A DNA stretch of 64,000 bases from Hydrogenophaga intermedia (GCF_000723405.1 NZ_CCAE010000009.1:1-64000); one strand, 5' to 3'. Numbered from the stretch's first letter, positions 42,661-52,301 are shown. Program-made: numbers and translations. Notes: generated from the sequence alone by a model not told the origin.

Positions 42661-43073
42661 GCATGGCCTTCGACAGCATCGCCGCCATCGCCGGCTCGGG
42701 CATGAACGCCCAGACCGTGCGCCTGAACACCATCGCCAGCAACCTGGCCAACGCCCAGTCCGCCGCCGGCTCCGAAGACGGCGTCTACCGGGCGCGCAAG
42801 CCGGTCTTCGCCGCCCTGATGGACGAGGGCACGGGCGCCGGCTCGCAGGTGCAGGTGCTCGACGTGGTGGAAAGCGACGAGCCCGTCCGCAAAGTGCACG
42901 AGCCCGAGCACCCGCTGGCCAACGCCGACGGCGACGTGTTCTATTCCAACGTGAACCCGGTGGCCGAGATGACCGACATGATGTCCGCCTCGCGCGCCTT
43001 CGAAACCAGCGTGGAGGTGCTCACCCGCACCCGCCAGATGCAGATGGCCGTGCTGCGGCTCGGGGAGGCTTGA
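42657..43073 (+). CDS. flgC: Flagellar proximal rod protein FlgC
   Basis: A 138-residue rod protein. The N-terminal signature IASNLANAQSAAGSEDGVYR and the C-terminal VLTRTRQMQMAVLRLGEA are diagnostic. GTG 42657 overlaps the flgB stop (GTGA); ATG 42663 is a possible shorter start. FlgC follows FlgB in the rod. The operon order here is the canonical one. Confidence 0.95.
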   Translation: MSMAFDSIAAIAGSGMNAQTVRLNTIASNLANAQSAAGSEDGVYRARKPVFAALMDEGTGAGSQVQVLDVVESDEPVRKVHEPEHPLANADGDVFYSNVNPVAEMTDMMSASRAFETSVEVLTRTRQMQMAVLRLGEA

Positions 43074-43075
43074 GC

Positions 43076-43753
43076 ATGATCGACACCACCATGAACACCA
43101 CCGGTGCGGGCACCGGCGCCTCGGGCGACGGCGTGGCCCAGAACGGCATGTCGGTGCCGCAGGACATGTTCATCCGCCTGCTGGTGGCGCAGGTGCGCAA
43201 CCAGGACCCGCTGGAACCCAAGGACCCGAGCGAGTTCGTCTCGCAGCTCGCCACGCTGTCGCAGACCGAGGCGCTGCAGACCCTGGTGAGCCAGAACAAC
43301 GGCACCGCCGCCATGCTCGACAGCATGCAGGTGCTGAGCCTGGGCGGCCAGGTCGGCAACACCGTTGCCGTTCGCACTTCGCAAGTGAGTATCGAAGGGA
43401 AGCCAGTTTCTGGATCCTTCGTGCTCGACGCCTCCACCCAGACCGCCGCCGTGGTGCTCACCGGGGCCGACGGCAACAAGCACCGCGTCGAGCTGGGCCC
43501 GCGCTCGGCCGGGCCGGTGGACTTCACGGTGGACCCGGCCGCGCTGGGCCTGCCCGACGGGAAATACACGATCGCCGTGGACGCGGGCGAGGGCATCACG
43601 CCCCCGGGCATCGACGTGCGTGGCGTGCTCACCGGCATCCGCCTCTCGCCCACGGGTGGCGTGCAGATGAAGGTCACCGGCATCGGCGAAGTCACCCCGG
43701 CCGACGTCACCGGCTTCTTCGGTCGCGAGACCGCTTCTTCCTCCAACGGTTAA
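43076..43753 (+). CDS. flgD: Flagellar hook assembly protein FlgD
   Basis: A 225-residue protein with the conserved N-terminal block PQDMFIRLLVAQVRNQDPLE, where DPLEP is a family hallmark, and QLATLSQTEALQ. The C-terminal half contains the FlgD Tudor/FnIII-like domain (KHRVELGPRSAGPVDFTVD). It caps the growing hook until completion. The start is ATG 43076, 3 bases after the flgC stop. Confidence 0.93.
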   Translation: MIDTTMNTTGAGTGASGDGVAQNGMSVPQDMFIRLLVAQVRNQDPLEPKDPSEFVSQLATLSQTEALQTLVSQNNGTAAMLDSMQVLSLGGQVGNTVAVRTSQVSIEGKPVSGSFVLDASTQTAAVVLTGADGNKHRVELGPRSAGPVDFTVDPAALGLPDGKYTIAVDAGEGITPPGIDVRGVLTGIRLSPTGGVQMKVTGIGEVTPADVTGFFGRETASSSNG

Positions 43754-43774
43754 CGATTCAAGAAGGAACGCAGC

Positions 43775-44968
43775 ATGAGCATGGAAATCGCACTTTCCGG
43801 GGTGAAGGCCATCAACGCCGAACTCGAGACCATTTCGAACAACATCGCCAACGCGGGCACCTACGGCTTCAAGTCCAGCCGCACCAACTTCGCGTCCATG
43901 TACGCCGACACCTCGCCCATGGGCGTGGAGGCGTCCTCGCGCACCCAGTCGATCGGCATCGGCGGTGGCACGCTCAACACCGGCCGCGGCATGGACGTGG
44001 CCATCAAGGGCAAGGGCTTCTTCGCGGTGAAGGAGCCTTCGGGCCAGACCCTGTTCACGCGCGTGGGCATCTTCCAGGCCGACCGCGAGGGCTACGTCAC
44101 CGACAGCTTCGGCCGCCGCCTGCAGGGCTACGGCGTGGTGCCCGGCACCGACGTGATGGGCCCCATGGGCGACATCCAGGTGAGCAAGGAGCAACTGCCG
44201 GCCGTGGCCAGCTCGCGCCTGGACTACGTGGCCAACCTCTCCGGCGACTGGACCACGCCCACCGTGGTGCCCTTCGACCCGGCCGAGCCGCTGAGCTACA
44301 ACGGCTCGAACGTCTCGGTGGTGTACGACTCGCTGGGCTCGCAGCACACGCTCACGCAGTACTTCGTGCGCAGCGGCCCGAACGAGGTGACGGTGCACTA
44401 CGGCTTCGACGGCGCGCCCATGGCCGCCGGCACCGAGACCGTGCTGCAGTTCGGCACCGACGGCCGCCTGACGCTGCCCGCCGGCCCCGTGGCCAAGGCA
44501 CTGCCCCTGCCCGCCACGGTGGACCCGATCACCCTGAACGTGAACTACACCGGCACGACGCAGTACGCGGGCCAGACCACCACCACGGTGAACGACGCCG
44601 ACGGCAACTCCTCGGGCGCCTTCCTGTCGGTGAGCATCGACGAGGACGGCGCGGTGCTCGCGCAGTACAGCAACGGCGAACGCCAGCGCATCGGCACCGT
44701 GGCCCTGGCCAACTTCCCCAACGAAGACGCGCTGGCCAACGTGAGCGACACGAGCTGGACCATCACCAACGCCAGCGGCGAACCGCTGTACGACGCGCCG
44801 GGCGTGGGCCAGGCGGGCTCGCTGGTGGCCGGCGCGCTGGAACAGTCCAACGTGGAGATGACCTCCGAGCTGGTGAGCCTGATGACCTCGCAGCGCAACT
44901 ACCAGGCCAACACCAAGGTGTTCCAGACGCAGAACCAGATCATGCAGTCCTTGATGCAAGCCATCTAG
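43775..44968 (+). CDS. flgE: Flagellar hook protein FlgE
   Basis: A 397-residue hook subunit. N-terminal SMEIALSGVKAINAELETIS and NNIANAGTYGFKSSR match the Flg_bb_rod/hook signature; the C-terminus is VEMTSELVSLMTSQRNYQAN. At 397 residues it is slightly short compared with many FlgE proteins, as in lateral systems. AGAAGGAA lies 9 bases before the ATG. A strong hairpin region follows before flgF. Confidence 0.94.
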   Translation: MSMEIALSGVKAINAELETISNNIANAGTYGFKSSRTNFASMYADTSPMGVEASSRTQSIGIGGGTLNTGRGMDVAIKGKGFFAVKEPSGQTLFTRVGIFQADREGYVTDSFGRRLQGYGVVPGTDVMGPMGDIQVSKEQLPAVASSRLDYVANLSGDWTTPTVVPFDPAEPLSYNGSNVSVVYDSLGSQHTLTQYFVRSGPNEVTVHYGFDGAPMAAGTETVLQFGTDGRLTLPAGPVAKALPLPATVDPITLNVNYTGTTQYAGQTTTTVNDADGNSSGAFLSVSIDEDGAVLAQYSNGERQRIGTVALANFPNEDALANVSDTSWTITNASGEPLYDAPGVGQAGSLVAGALEQSNVEMTSELVSLMTSQRNYQANTKVFQTQNQIMQSLMQAI

Positions 44969-44980
44969 TGAAACACCCCC

Positions 44981-45060
44981 GCCGCGCTTCGCGCGACCCC
45001 CTCGAGGGGGCGACACCTGCGGCCCGGCAAAGCCGGTTCCGCGGTGTCCCTGGGGCCGAC
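44981..45060. repeat. Multi-hairpin REP-like element between flgE and flgF
   Basis: CCCCC TCGA GGGGG (44997-45010) and a long hairpin with GACACC (45012-45017) pairing with GGTGTC (45043-45048), GCGG/CCGC and CCGGC/GCCGG nested inside. CGCG-CTT-CGCG also occurs at 44984-44994. It lies in the 115-base gap between flgE and flgF and could act as an attenuator or as a REP-type element; repeats with this architecture recur in Comamonadaceae genomes. Confidence 0.5.
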
Positions 45061-45083
45061 CCTTGCGCATCAGGAGGACTTGA

Positions 45084-45815
45084 ATGGATGCATTGATCTA
45101 CACCGTCATGAGCGGCGCCGAGCGCTCGCTGCGCGAGCAGCAGGTGCGCGCCAACAACCTGGCCAACGCCGACACGCCGGGCTTTCGCGCGGACAAGAGC
45201 TTCGCCACCGCGATGCGCACGCCGGGCTACGGCTACGACGCGCGCCACATGAGCGAGCTCAGCGCCAACGGCATCAGCGAACGCGCCGGCGCCATCCGCC
45301 AGACCGGCCGCGACCTGGACGTGGCCGTCACCGGTGACGGCTACTTCACGGTTCAGAACGCGGGTGGTGAGGCCTACACGCGCGCCGGCAGCATCGCCAT
45401 CGACGCCGAGGGCACGCTCACGGTGAACGGCCGCGCCCTGCTCGGCGAGGGCGGTCCCATCGTGCTGCCGCCATACACGGCGGTGCAGATCGGCGCCGAC
45501 GGCACGGTGTCCGTGCAGGCGCCTGGCCAGGCCGAGATGCAGCCGGTGGACCGCCTGAAACTGGTGAAGCCCGAAGCGGGCGCGCTGGTGAAGAACGAGG
45601 CCGGCCTGCTGGTGCCGCGCGACCCGCGGGTGGCGCAACTGCCCATGGACGAGACCGTGCAGCTCAAGGCCGGCTACCTGGAAGGCAGCAACGTCTCCGC
45701 CGTCGAGGAGATGGTGGCGACCATGGCCACCAGCCGCGACTTCGAGATCCAGATGAAGCTCTACGGCGCCGCCGAGCGCATGGCCCAGGCGGGCGACCGC
45801 CTGGTGCGCGGCTGA
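45084..45815 (+). CDS. flgF: Flagellar proximal rod protein FlgF
   Basis: A 243-residue rod protein with NNLANADTPGFRADKSFATA at the N-terminus, a central GDGYFTVQNAGGEAYTRAG characteristic of FlgF/FlgG, and a C-terminal coiled segment. CAGGAGGACT, a strong Shine-Dalgarno, lies 3-9 bases before ATG 45084, an extra independent translation signal after the hairpin. FlgF joins the proximal to the distal rod. Confidence 0.93.
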   Translation: MDALIYTVMSGAERSLREQQVRANNLANADTPGFRADKSFATAMRTPGYGYDARHMSELSANGISERAGAIRQTGRDLDVAVTGDGYFTVQNAGGEAYTRAGSIAIDAEGTLTVNGRALLGEGGPIVLPPYTAVQIGADGTVSVQAPGQAEMQPVDRLKLVKPEAGALVKNEAGLLVPRDPRVAQLPMDETVQLKAGYLEGSNVSAVEEMVATMATSRDFEIQMKLYGAAERMAQAGDRLVRG

Positions 45816-45858
45816 GCCGTTCTGACTTTTCCCCCATCACGCACACGAGGAACCGACC

Positions 45859-46647
45859 ATGAACGCAGCCATGTGGACCGCCAAGACCGGCGTGCAGGCG
45901 CAGGACGCCAAGCTCCAGGCCATCGCCAACAACCTGGCCAACGTCAACACCACCGGCTTCAAGCGCGACCGCGTCGTCTTCGAAGACCTGTTCTATCAAG
46001 TGGAGCGCCAGCCCGGCGCCGCGCAGGCCGAGGGCATGAACACGCCCGTGGGCGTGCAGCTCGGCAACGGCGTGCGCGTGGCCGGCACGCAGAAGGTGTT
46101 CACCACCGGCAGCCTGCAGACCACGGGCCAGCCGCTGGACATCGCCATTCAGGGTCAAGGCTTCCTGCAGGTGGAACTGCCCAGCGGCGAGACCGCCTAC
46201 ACCCGCGCGGGCCAGCTGCAGCGCAGCCCCGAGGGCCGCCTCATGACGGCGCAGGGCTACCCGCTGGTGCCCGACATCACGCTGCCGGCCAACGCCAAGT
46301 CCATCACCATCGGCGAGAACGGCACCGTCAGCGTGGGCGTGGCCGGCGACACCGCCCCGCAAGAGGTGGGCCAGATCACGCTCGCCGGCTTCATCAACCC
46401 CGCCGGCCTGCTGGCCCTGGGCGACAACCTCTACCAGGAGACCACCGCCAGCGGCGTGCCCACCGAAGGCATCGCCGGCGAAGAGGCGCTGGGCGCCATC
46501 AAGCAGGGCGCGCTGGAAGGCTCCAACGTGCAGGTGGTGGAAGAAATGGTGGACATGATCACCGCGCAGCGCACCTACGAGATGAGCACCAAGGTGCTGA
46601 GCGCGGCCGACGGCATGCTGCAGAACCTGGCGCAGGCGGTGCGCTGA
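45859..46647 (+). CDS. flgG: Flagellar distal rod protein FlgG
   Basis: A 262-residue rod protein: KLQAIANNLANVNTTGFKRDR at the N-terminus, the QGQGFLQVELPSGETAYTRA core and a C-terminal VQVVEEMVDMITAQRTYEMS are diagnostic. This is the length expected for the 260-residue FlgG. GAGGAA precedes ATG 45859. The stop overlaps the ATG of flgH. Confidence 0.96.
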   Translation: MNAAMWTAKTGVQAQDAKLQAIANNLANVNTTGFKRDRVVFEDLFYQVERQPGAAQAEGMNTPVGVQLGNGVRVAGTQKVFTTGSLQTTGQPLDIAIQGQGFLQVELPSGETAYTRAGQLQRSPEGRLMTAQGYPLVPDITLPANAKSITIGENGTVSVGVAGDTAPQEVGQITLAGFINPAGLLALGDNLYQETTASGVPTEGIAGEEALGAIKQGALEGSNVQVVEEMVDMITAQRTYEMSTKVLSAADGMLQNLAQAVR

Positions 46648-47312
46648 TGCGCGCGGCACTCGCTCCCCTCGTGCTGCTGGCCGCCGCCTGGCTGGCGGGC
46701 TGCGCGGCCGTGGTGCCACCGCGCGCGCCGGCCCTGGCCGACGACCCCGCGCCCGTGGTGCAGGTGCCGACCGCGCGGGCCCGATCGGGCGGCGTGTTCA
46801 CGCCCGCCTCGCCCTGGACCCTGGTGGCCGACACGCGCGCGCGCCGCGTGGGTGACGTGATCACCGTCATCCTGTCGGAGACCACGCAGGCCAGCAAGCG
46901 CACCGGCACGCAGATCGACAAGGGCAGCAGCCTGGGCATCAGCCCGCTGACCATCGACGGCGACGACATCACGCCCCCCATCGGCCTGAGCGCCGACCGC
47001 GCCTTCGACGGCAACGCCAGCAGCACGCAGCAGAACGCGCTCAGCGGCGCCATCACCGCCGTGGTGGTGGAGGTGCTGCCCAACGGCCTGCTGCGCATCG
47101 CCGGCGAGAAGAGCCTGTGGCTCAACCAGGGCGAAGAATTCATCCGCCTGAGCGGCTACGTGCGCGGGCAGGACGTGGACGCCGCCAACCGTGTGTCCTC
47201 GCAGCGCATCGCCAACGCGCGCATCGCGTACTCGGGCAGCGGCACGCTGGCCGACGCCAACACCCCGGGCTGGCTCACGCGCTTCTTCAACAGCCCCTGG
47301 ATGCCTTTCTGA
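46647..47312 (+). CDS. flgH: Flagellar L-ring lipoprotein FlgH
   Basis: A 221-residue outer-membrane lipoprotein. The lipobox LAGC follows a hydrophobic signal ([15 protein letters not shown]). Family segments are [20 protein letters not shown] and [20 protein letters not shown]. It forms the bushing in the outer membrane. ATG 46647 overlaps the flgG stop by one base. Confidence 0.95.
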   Translation: MRAALAPLVLLAAAWLAGCAAVVPPRAPALADDPAPVVQVPTARARSGGVFTPASPWTLVADTRARRVGDVITVILSETTQASKRTGTQIDKGSSLGISPLTIDGDDITPPIGLSADRAFDGNASSTQQNALSGAITAVVVEVLPNGLLRIAGEKSLWLNQGEEFIRLSGYVRGQDVDAANRVSSQRIANARIAYSGSGTLADANTPGWLTRFFNSPWMPF

Positions 47313-47325
47313 TCGGGCCACGAGC

Positions 47326-48474
47326 ATGAACACCCGCCCCCTCCGCCCCTGCCTCGGTGGCTTGCTGATGGCCCTTTGCCTGATCGCGGCCCCGGTCTTT
47401 GCGCAAAAGGCCGGGGCGGCTGCCCCGCCCGTGCGCACCACGCCGCTGGGCAACCTCGTGCAGATCGAAGGCATGCGCGAGAACCAGCTCATCGGCTATG
47501 GCCTGGTGGTGGGCCTGCAGGGTTCGGGCGACAGCAGCCAGATCAAGTTCCAGGGCCAGTCGGTGTCCAACATGCTGCGCCAGTTCGGCGTGACACTGCC
47601 CGAGCGCGGCGACCCGCGCCTGAAGAACGTGGCCACCGTGATGGTGAGCGCCACCTTCCCGCCTGGCTACCGCCGGGGCCAGACCATCGACGTCACCGTG
47701 TCCTCCATGGGCGACGCCAAGAGCCTGCGCGGCGGGGTGCTGCTGCTCACGCCGCTGCTGGCCGCCGATGGCGAGGTCTACGCGCTCGCACAGGGCAACG
47801 TGGTGGTGGGCGGCTTCTCGGCCCAGGGCCAGAGCGGCTCCAGCGTCACCGTGAACACGCCCACCGCCGGCCGCGTGCCCAGCGGCGCCACGGTGGAGCG
47901 CGAGATCCCCACCGACTTCGACACGCGCGAGACCGTCACGCTCAGCCTGCGCCGCCCGCACTTCCAGACGGCCACCAACATCGTGCGCACCATCAACGGC
48001 CGCTACGGCGAGATCGCCACCACGCGCGACGCCACCAGCGTGGACGTGGTGGCCCCCGCCAACCCCACCCAGCGCGTGGCCTTCGTGGCCGAGCTGCAGC
48101 GGCTGGGCGTGCAGGTGGGGCAGGAGCTGCCGCGCGTGGTCTTCAACTCGCGCACAGGCACGGTCGTCATCGCCGACGGCGTGCGCGTGCGCCCGGCTGC
48201 CGTGGCGCACGGCAACCTCAAGGTCATCATCGGCGAGCAGCCCGTGGCCAGCCAGCCCGCGCCCTTCGGCCGTGGCGAGACGGTGGTGCTGCCGCAGTCC
48301 AGCGTGGTGGCCGAGCAGGACCGAGGTCGCATGTTCAACTGGGCCGCGGGCAGCAAGCTGCAGGACATCGTCGACACCATCAACAGCACCGGCGCGTCGC
48401 CGGACGACCTGATGGCGATCCTGCAGGCGCTGGACCAGGCCGGCGCCATCGATGGCGAATTGATCGTGATCTGA
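47326..48474 (+). CDS. flgI: Flagellar P-ring protein FlgI
   Basis: A 382-residue exported protein with a signal peptide ([18 protein letters not shown]) followed by [20 protein letters not shown] and LNLQGSGD-type sequence ([13 protein letters not shown]). The later part [20 protein letters not shown] and the C-terminal helix are typical. It builds the ring in the peptidoglycan, assisted by FlgA. It ends three bases before flgJ. Confidence 0.96.
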   Translation: MNTRPLRPCLGGLLMALCLIAAPVFAQKAGAAAPPVRTTPLGNLVQIEGMRENQLIGYGLVVGLQGSGDSSQIKFQGQSVSNMLRQFGVTLPERGDPRLKNVATVMVSATFPPGYRRGQTIDVTVSSMGDAKSLRGGVLLLTPLLAADGEVYALAQGNVVVGGFSAQGQSGSSVTVNTPTAGRVPSGATVEREIPTDFDTRETVTLSLRRPHFQTATNIVRTINGRYGEIATTRDATSVDVVAPANPTQRVAFVAELQRLGVQVGQELPRVVFNSRTGTVVIADGVRVRPAAVAHGNLKVIIGEQPVASQPAPFGRGETVVLPQSSVVAEQDRGRMFNWAAGSKLQDIVDTINSTGASPDDLMAILQALDQAGAIDGELIVI

Positions 48475-48477
48475 GCC

Positions 48478-48882
48478 ATGGACCTGCCCGTCACCAACAC
48501 CCGACTGGGCGCCAGCGCCGCGCCAGACGAGGCCGTGCAGCGCGCGCGCGTCGAGCAGGCCGCGATCAAATTCGAGGCCTTCTTCGTCGGCCAGATGCTC
48601 AGGCAGATGCGCCAGGGCACGCAGGCGCTGGCGGGCGAGGACAGCCCGTTCAAGGACCGCATCCACCAGGACATGCTCGACATCGCCGACACGCAGGTCG
48701 CCGACACCATGGCCCGCCAGCGCGCCTTCGGCATCGCCGACGTGATCCTGCGCCAGCTCATGCCGACCGCCGCACCGCTGGTGGCCACCGCGCTTAAGTC
48801 CGGGCCCGATCCGGTCGCCCTGACAGGTGAAGGCGCGGGCGCTTCGCCCGCCGACCCGCTTGAACAGGCCCCGACACCATGA
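48478..48882 (+). CDS. flgJ: Rod-binding protein FlgJ, single-domain form
   Basis: A 134-residue protein containing only the N-terminal rod-binding domain of FlgJ: AAIKFEAFFVGQMLRQMRQGTQ and KDRIHQDMLDIADTQVADTM are the typical segments. The glucosaminidase domain is missing and is supplied by the gene at 40856-41602. FlgJ caps the rod as it is assembled. The stop overlaps the ATG of flgK. Confidence 0.9.
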   Translation: MDLPVTNTRLGASAAPDEAVQRARVEQAAIKFEAFFVGQMLRQMRQGTQALAGEDSPFKDRIHQDMLDIADTQVADTMARQRAFGIADVILRQLMPTAAPLVATALKSGPDPVALTGEGAGASPADPLEQAPTP

Positions 48883-50252
48883 AGATCCAGCAGATCGCCC
48901 TGAGCGGCGCGATGGCCGCGCAAGCCGCGCTCAACACCACCAGCCACAACATCGCCAACGCGATGACGCCGGGCTTCACGCGCCAGGGCCCGCTGTTCGG
49001 CGCGGTGGGCCCCACGGCCGCCGGCGCCGCCGGCAGCGGCAACGGCGTGCAGGTGCCCTCGCTCATCCGCTTCAGCGATGGCTACAAGAGCCTGCAGCTC
49101 TGGGCCGCCGCGTCCGAGCTGGGCCGCTTCGAGACCGCGCAGCCCTACCTCAAGCAGATCGAGCAGGTCATGTCGGGCGAGGGCTCCAGCCTCAACAAGG
49201 GCCTCGACGCCTTCTTCGGCGCGCTCAACGCGGCCAGCGTGGACCCGAACTCCGCGCCGCTGCGCCAGCAGATCATCACCGAGGCCGAGGCGCTCGCGCA
49301 GCGCTTCAACGGCCTCAATCAGGTGCTGGTGAACCAGCGGCTGTCCATTGGCCAACAGCGCGGTGCCATGGTCACGCAGATCAACAGCCTGTCCGAGCAG
49401 ATCGCCAAACTCAACGGCGAGATCACTGCGGCCGAGTCGCTCAACATCAACCCTTCGGGGCTTATCGACGAGCGCGACCTGCGCATCGACGAACTCGCCA
49501 AACTGGCGGGCCTGTCCGTGGTGGATCAGCCCGATGGCTCGCGCAGCGTGTCGCTCACCTCGGGCGTGCCGCTGGTGGTGGGCGCCGTGGCGGGCCGCAT
49601 GGAGATGGTGAACCAGCTCGACGGCTCGCAGACCGTGGAGGTTCAGTTCGCCAAGGAGTCCTTCAAGGTTCGCACCGACGGCCTGAGCGGCCAGCTTGGC
49701 GGACTCTACGAGTTCGAGGACGGTGTGCTGATGCCCACCATTGGCTCCGTCGCCTCGCTCGCCGAAGAACTCGCCACGCGCGTGAACGGCCAGCTCGCGC
49801 TGGGCTTCGCGCCCGACGGCAGCCCCGGCGTGGACCTGTTCGTCTTCAACGGCGCCGACGGCCTGCTCTCGGTGCGCCCGGGCGCTACCGGGGATGAACT
49901 GGCCTTCTCCAGCGACCCGCTGCAGGCCGGCAACAGCGATAACCTGCTCGCGATCATCGGCCTGCAGAACCAGTCGGTGCCCATCGCCGGCCTGGGCACG
50001 GTGCGCATGGGCGACGTGTACACGCAATTGCTCGGCGGCATCGGCATCCGCAGCCAGCAGTCGCAGGCCTCGTTCACCACCGCCACCACGGTGCGCGACC
50101 AGGCGCAGCAGAGCTGGGCCTCCACCAGCAGCGTCAACACCGACGAAGAGGCCATCAACCTGGTGCAGTACCAGCAGATGTACACCGCCAACATGAAGGT
50201 GATCCAGGTCGCGGGCGAACTGTTCGACGCGGTCATCGGGTCGCTGCGCTGA
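48879..50252 (+). CDS. flgK: Flagellar hook-associated protein 1, FlgK
   Basis: A 457-residue protein. Its N-terminus (SGAMAAQAALNTTSHNIANA followed by MTPGFTRQGPLF) and C-terminus (INLVQYQQMYTANMKVIQVA) match FlgK. It joins hook and filament. The start ATG 48879 overlaps flgJ. FlgK proteins are often larger, with an expanded middle domain; this one is of the short kind found in lateral flagella. Confidence 0.94.
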   Translation: MKIQQIALSGAMAAQAALNTTSHNIANAMTPGFTRQGPLFGAVGPTAAGAAGSGNGVQVPSLIRFSDGYKSLQLWAAASELGRFETAQPYLKQIEQVMSGEGSSLNKGLDAFFGALNAASVDPNSAPLRQQIITEAEALAQRFNGLNQVLVNQRLSIGQQRGAMVTQINSLSEQIAKLNGEITAAESLNINPSGLIDERDLRIDELAKLAGLSVVDQPDGSRSVSLTSGVPLVVGAVAGRMEMVNQLDGSQTVEVQFAKESFKVRTDGLSGQLGGLYEFEDGVLMPTIGSVASLAEELATRVNGQLALGFAPDGSPGVDLFVFNGADGLLSVRPGATGDELAFSSDPLQAGNSDNLLAIIGLQNQSVPIAGLGTVRMGDVYTQLLGGIGIRSQQSQASFTTATTVRDQAQQSWASTSSVNTDEEAINLVQYQQMYTANMKVIQVAGELFDAVIGSLR

Positions 50253-50274
50253 TCGATCCACCGGAGCCCACGCC

Positions 50275-51186
50275 ATGCGCATCGCCAGCAACCAGTTCCA
50301 CATCACCATGAGCACCTCGCTGCAGGCCGCCACTGCGCGCGTGGAGAAGGTGCTCACGCAGATGGCCTACGGCCAGCGCGTGCTGCTGCCGTCCGACGAC
50401 CCGATCTCCAGCGTGCGCCTGGCGCGCCTGGACCGCGAGGAGGCCGCGCTCACGCAGTACCGCGACAACGTGGGTGGCCTCATGTCGCGCCTGCGCCAGA
50501 GCGAGTCCATCCTCGACAGCATCAGCAACGACATGCTGCAGCTGCAGGACCTGCTGCTGTTCGCGGCCGACGGCTCCAACAGCAGCGCCGACCTGAACGC
50601 CGTGGCGGGCTCGCTCGAATCCTTGCGCGACAGCGTGCTGGCCTTCGCCAACACGCGCGACCAGGAAGGCCGCTACCTGTTCTCCGGCACGGCCAGCCTC
50701 TCGCCCACCATCACCTTCGACCCCGCCGCCGCGCCCGGCGCGCGCTACACCTTCACCGGCAACACGCTGCAGCAGCAGGTGGTGGTGGGCGAGGGCGTGA
50801 CCCAGCCGGCCAACACCTCGCTCGACGACGTGGCCGCGCTGCTCAACCAGCTCGACCTCACCGTCGTCGACATGAACACCCCGGGCGTGAACATGAGCGA
50901 CCCGGCCGTTCGCGCGCGCCTGGTGGCCACCACCGACCTGGTGAACGACAGCTTCAACCGCGTGGGCGAGCGCATCGCGCGCCTGGGTGGCCAGCAGGCC
51001 CTGCTGGACAACCTGGACGGCGCGCACGCCAACATCAGCCTCTCCAACCGCCAGGCCGCGCTCACGCTCGGCCAGCTCGACTACGGCGACGCCACGGTCA
51101 AGCTGCAGGCCTACAACACCTCGCTGCAGGCCACGCAGAAGGCCTACGCCAAGATCACCGCGTTCTCGTTGTTCGACGTGATCTGA
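50275..51186 (+). CDS. flgL: Flagellar hook-associated protein 3, FlgL
   Basis: A 303-residue flagellin-like protein with an N-terminal RIASNQFHITMSTSLQAATA and QRVLLPSDDPISSVRLARLD, and a C-terminal coiled helix KLQAYNTSLQATQKAYAKIT. It links FlgK to the filament. CGGAG precedes ATG 50275. A 31-base gap then leads to the gene in the LafW position. Confidence 0.93.
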   Translation: MRIASNQFHITMSTSLQAATARVEKVLTQMAYGQRVLLPSDDPISSVRLARLDREEAALTQYRDNVGGLMSRLRQSESILDSISNDMLQLQDLLLFAADGSNSSADLNAVAGSLESLRDSVLAFANTRDQEGRYLFSGTASLSPTITFDPAAAPGARYTFTGNTLQQQVVVGEGVTQPANTSLDDVAALLNQLDLTVVDMNTPGVNMSDPAVRARLVATTDLVNDSFNRVGERIARLGGQQALLDNLDGAHANISLSNRQAALTLGQLDYGDATVKLQAYNTSLQATQKAYAKITAFSLFDVI

Positions 51187-51217
51187 GCCAGGGCAAGAGC
51201 ACCCCCCGAACGCCCGC

Positions 51218-52291
51218 ATGCAGATCGTTCCTTCCCTGCCGGGCTCACCGCCCCACCGTGTCGATGCCGAAGCCCGCGGCGTGAACCCGGGCGCCGCCCC
51301 GGCCGCGCCCCGCGCGGCCGCTGGCGTTGCCGACGCCGCCACGGCGCGCGCCGCACCCGCACGCCCCGCGCTCACGCGCGGCCTGAAGGACTTCGACCTC
51401 TCGCGCCAGAGCGGCGTGGCCGGTGCGCAACTCGCGGGCGTCTTCCTCGACCGGCTGCAACAGGGCCTGCAGGCGCTGCGCCAGCAGTACACCGCCCAGC
51501 TCGGCGCCGACCCCGAACAGGCCACTGTCAGCGCGCCCGCCGCCGACGCGCTGCGCGCCGGCCTCAAGGCCACCTGGTCGCAGCGCGCGCGCGCCACCGC
51601 CGGCGCGCTGGACGCGCAACTGCGCATCGGCGAACCCGGCCAGGCGCGGCAGGACTTCCACATCCGCGGCCTGTCGCGCCACGCGCTCACCAGCGGCTCG
51701 CGCGAGGTGCTCACCGTTGTCACCGGCAACGCGCCCGCGCCGCTCACCGCCACCCTCGACCCCGAACTCGGCGCCGCGGCCAACCTGCGCCGGCTCGACC
51801 AGGCGCTCGCGCCCGTGGGCCTGCGCGTGCGCGCCGACGACGCGGGCGAGCCCGTGTTCAGCGTGCCCGAGGCCGAGTGGCCGCGCTTTCACGACCGCGT
51901 GCTCATCAAGGGCGAAGGCCGCCGCTTCCCCGACGGCCAGGCGCAAGCCGTGCGCACGCCCGCGTTGCCATCGGCCCTGGGTGACGCCGTGTTCGACGCG
52001 CCGGGCAGCGAGCCCGCCTCGCTGCGCGAGGCCCTGGGCCGTGTCACGGTGGGCATCGCCGCCGTGACGGGCGCGCAGCAGCGCGCACAGGCCGTGCTCA
52101 TCGAACAGCACCAGGGCCTGCAACACGCCGGCCACGCCCAGGGCACGGTGAAGACCACGCCCGAACGCGCACAGCACCTGGCCGAAGGCTTTGCGCTGCG
52201 CCTGCGCGAGGCCGGCTTCGCGCGCTACGAAGCCGTGGCGCCCACGGTGGCCGGCATCAGCCGCGAGCGCGTGCGTTCGCTGCTGGGCTGA
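51218..52291 (+). CDS. Conserved-position flagellar gene of unknown function (LafW position)
   Basis: A 357-residue protein with an alanine-rich, disordered N-terminus (~60 residues), a helical middle (LAGVFLDRLQQGLQALRQQYTA) and a C-terminal segment with DFHIRGLSRHALTSGSREVL and GLRVRADDAGEPVFSVPEAE. It lacks a signal peptide. It lies exactly between flgL and flagellin, where lafW, a proposed hook-associated protein of Flag-2/lateral clusters, is found. Sequence kinship to LafW could not be tested; a role in filament or hook assembly is inferred from position. Confidence 0.5.
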   Translation: MQIVPSLPGSPPHRVDAEARGVNPGAAPAAPRAAAGVADAATARAAPARPALTRGLKDFDLSRQSGVAGAQLAGVFLDRLQQGLQALRQQYTAQLGADPEQATVSAPAADALRAGLKATWSQRARATAGALDAQLRIGEPGQARQDFHIRGLSRHALTSGSREVLTVVTGNAPAPLTATLDPELGAAANLRRLDQALAPVGLRVRADDAGEPVFSVPEAEWPRFHDRVLIKGEGRRFPDGQAQAVRTPALPSALGDAVFDAPGSEPASLREALGRVTVGIAAVTGAQQRAQAVLIEQHQGLQHAGHAQGTVKTTPERAQHLAEGFALRLREAGFARYEAVAPTVAGISRERVRSLLG

Positions 52292-52301
52292 TCGCGCGCC
52301 G

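Noticed and set aside
42941-45070. 709-residue left-reading open frame opposite flgC-flgE
   Set aside because: Shadow frame; the right-reading genes are certain and have ribosome-binding sites.
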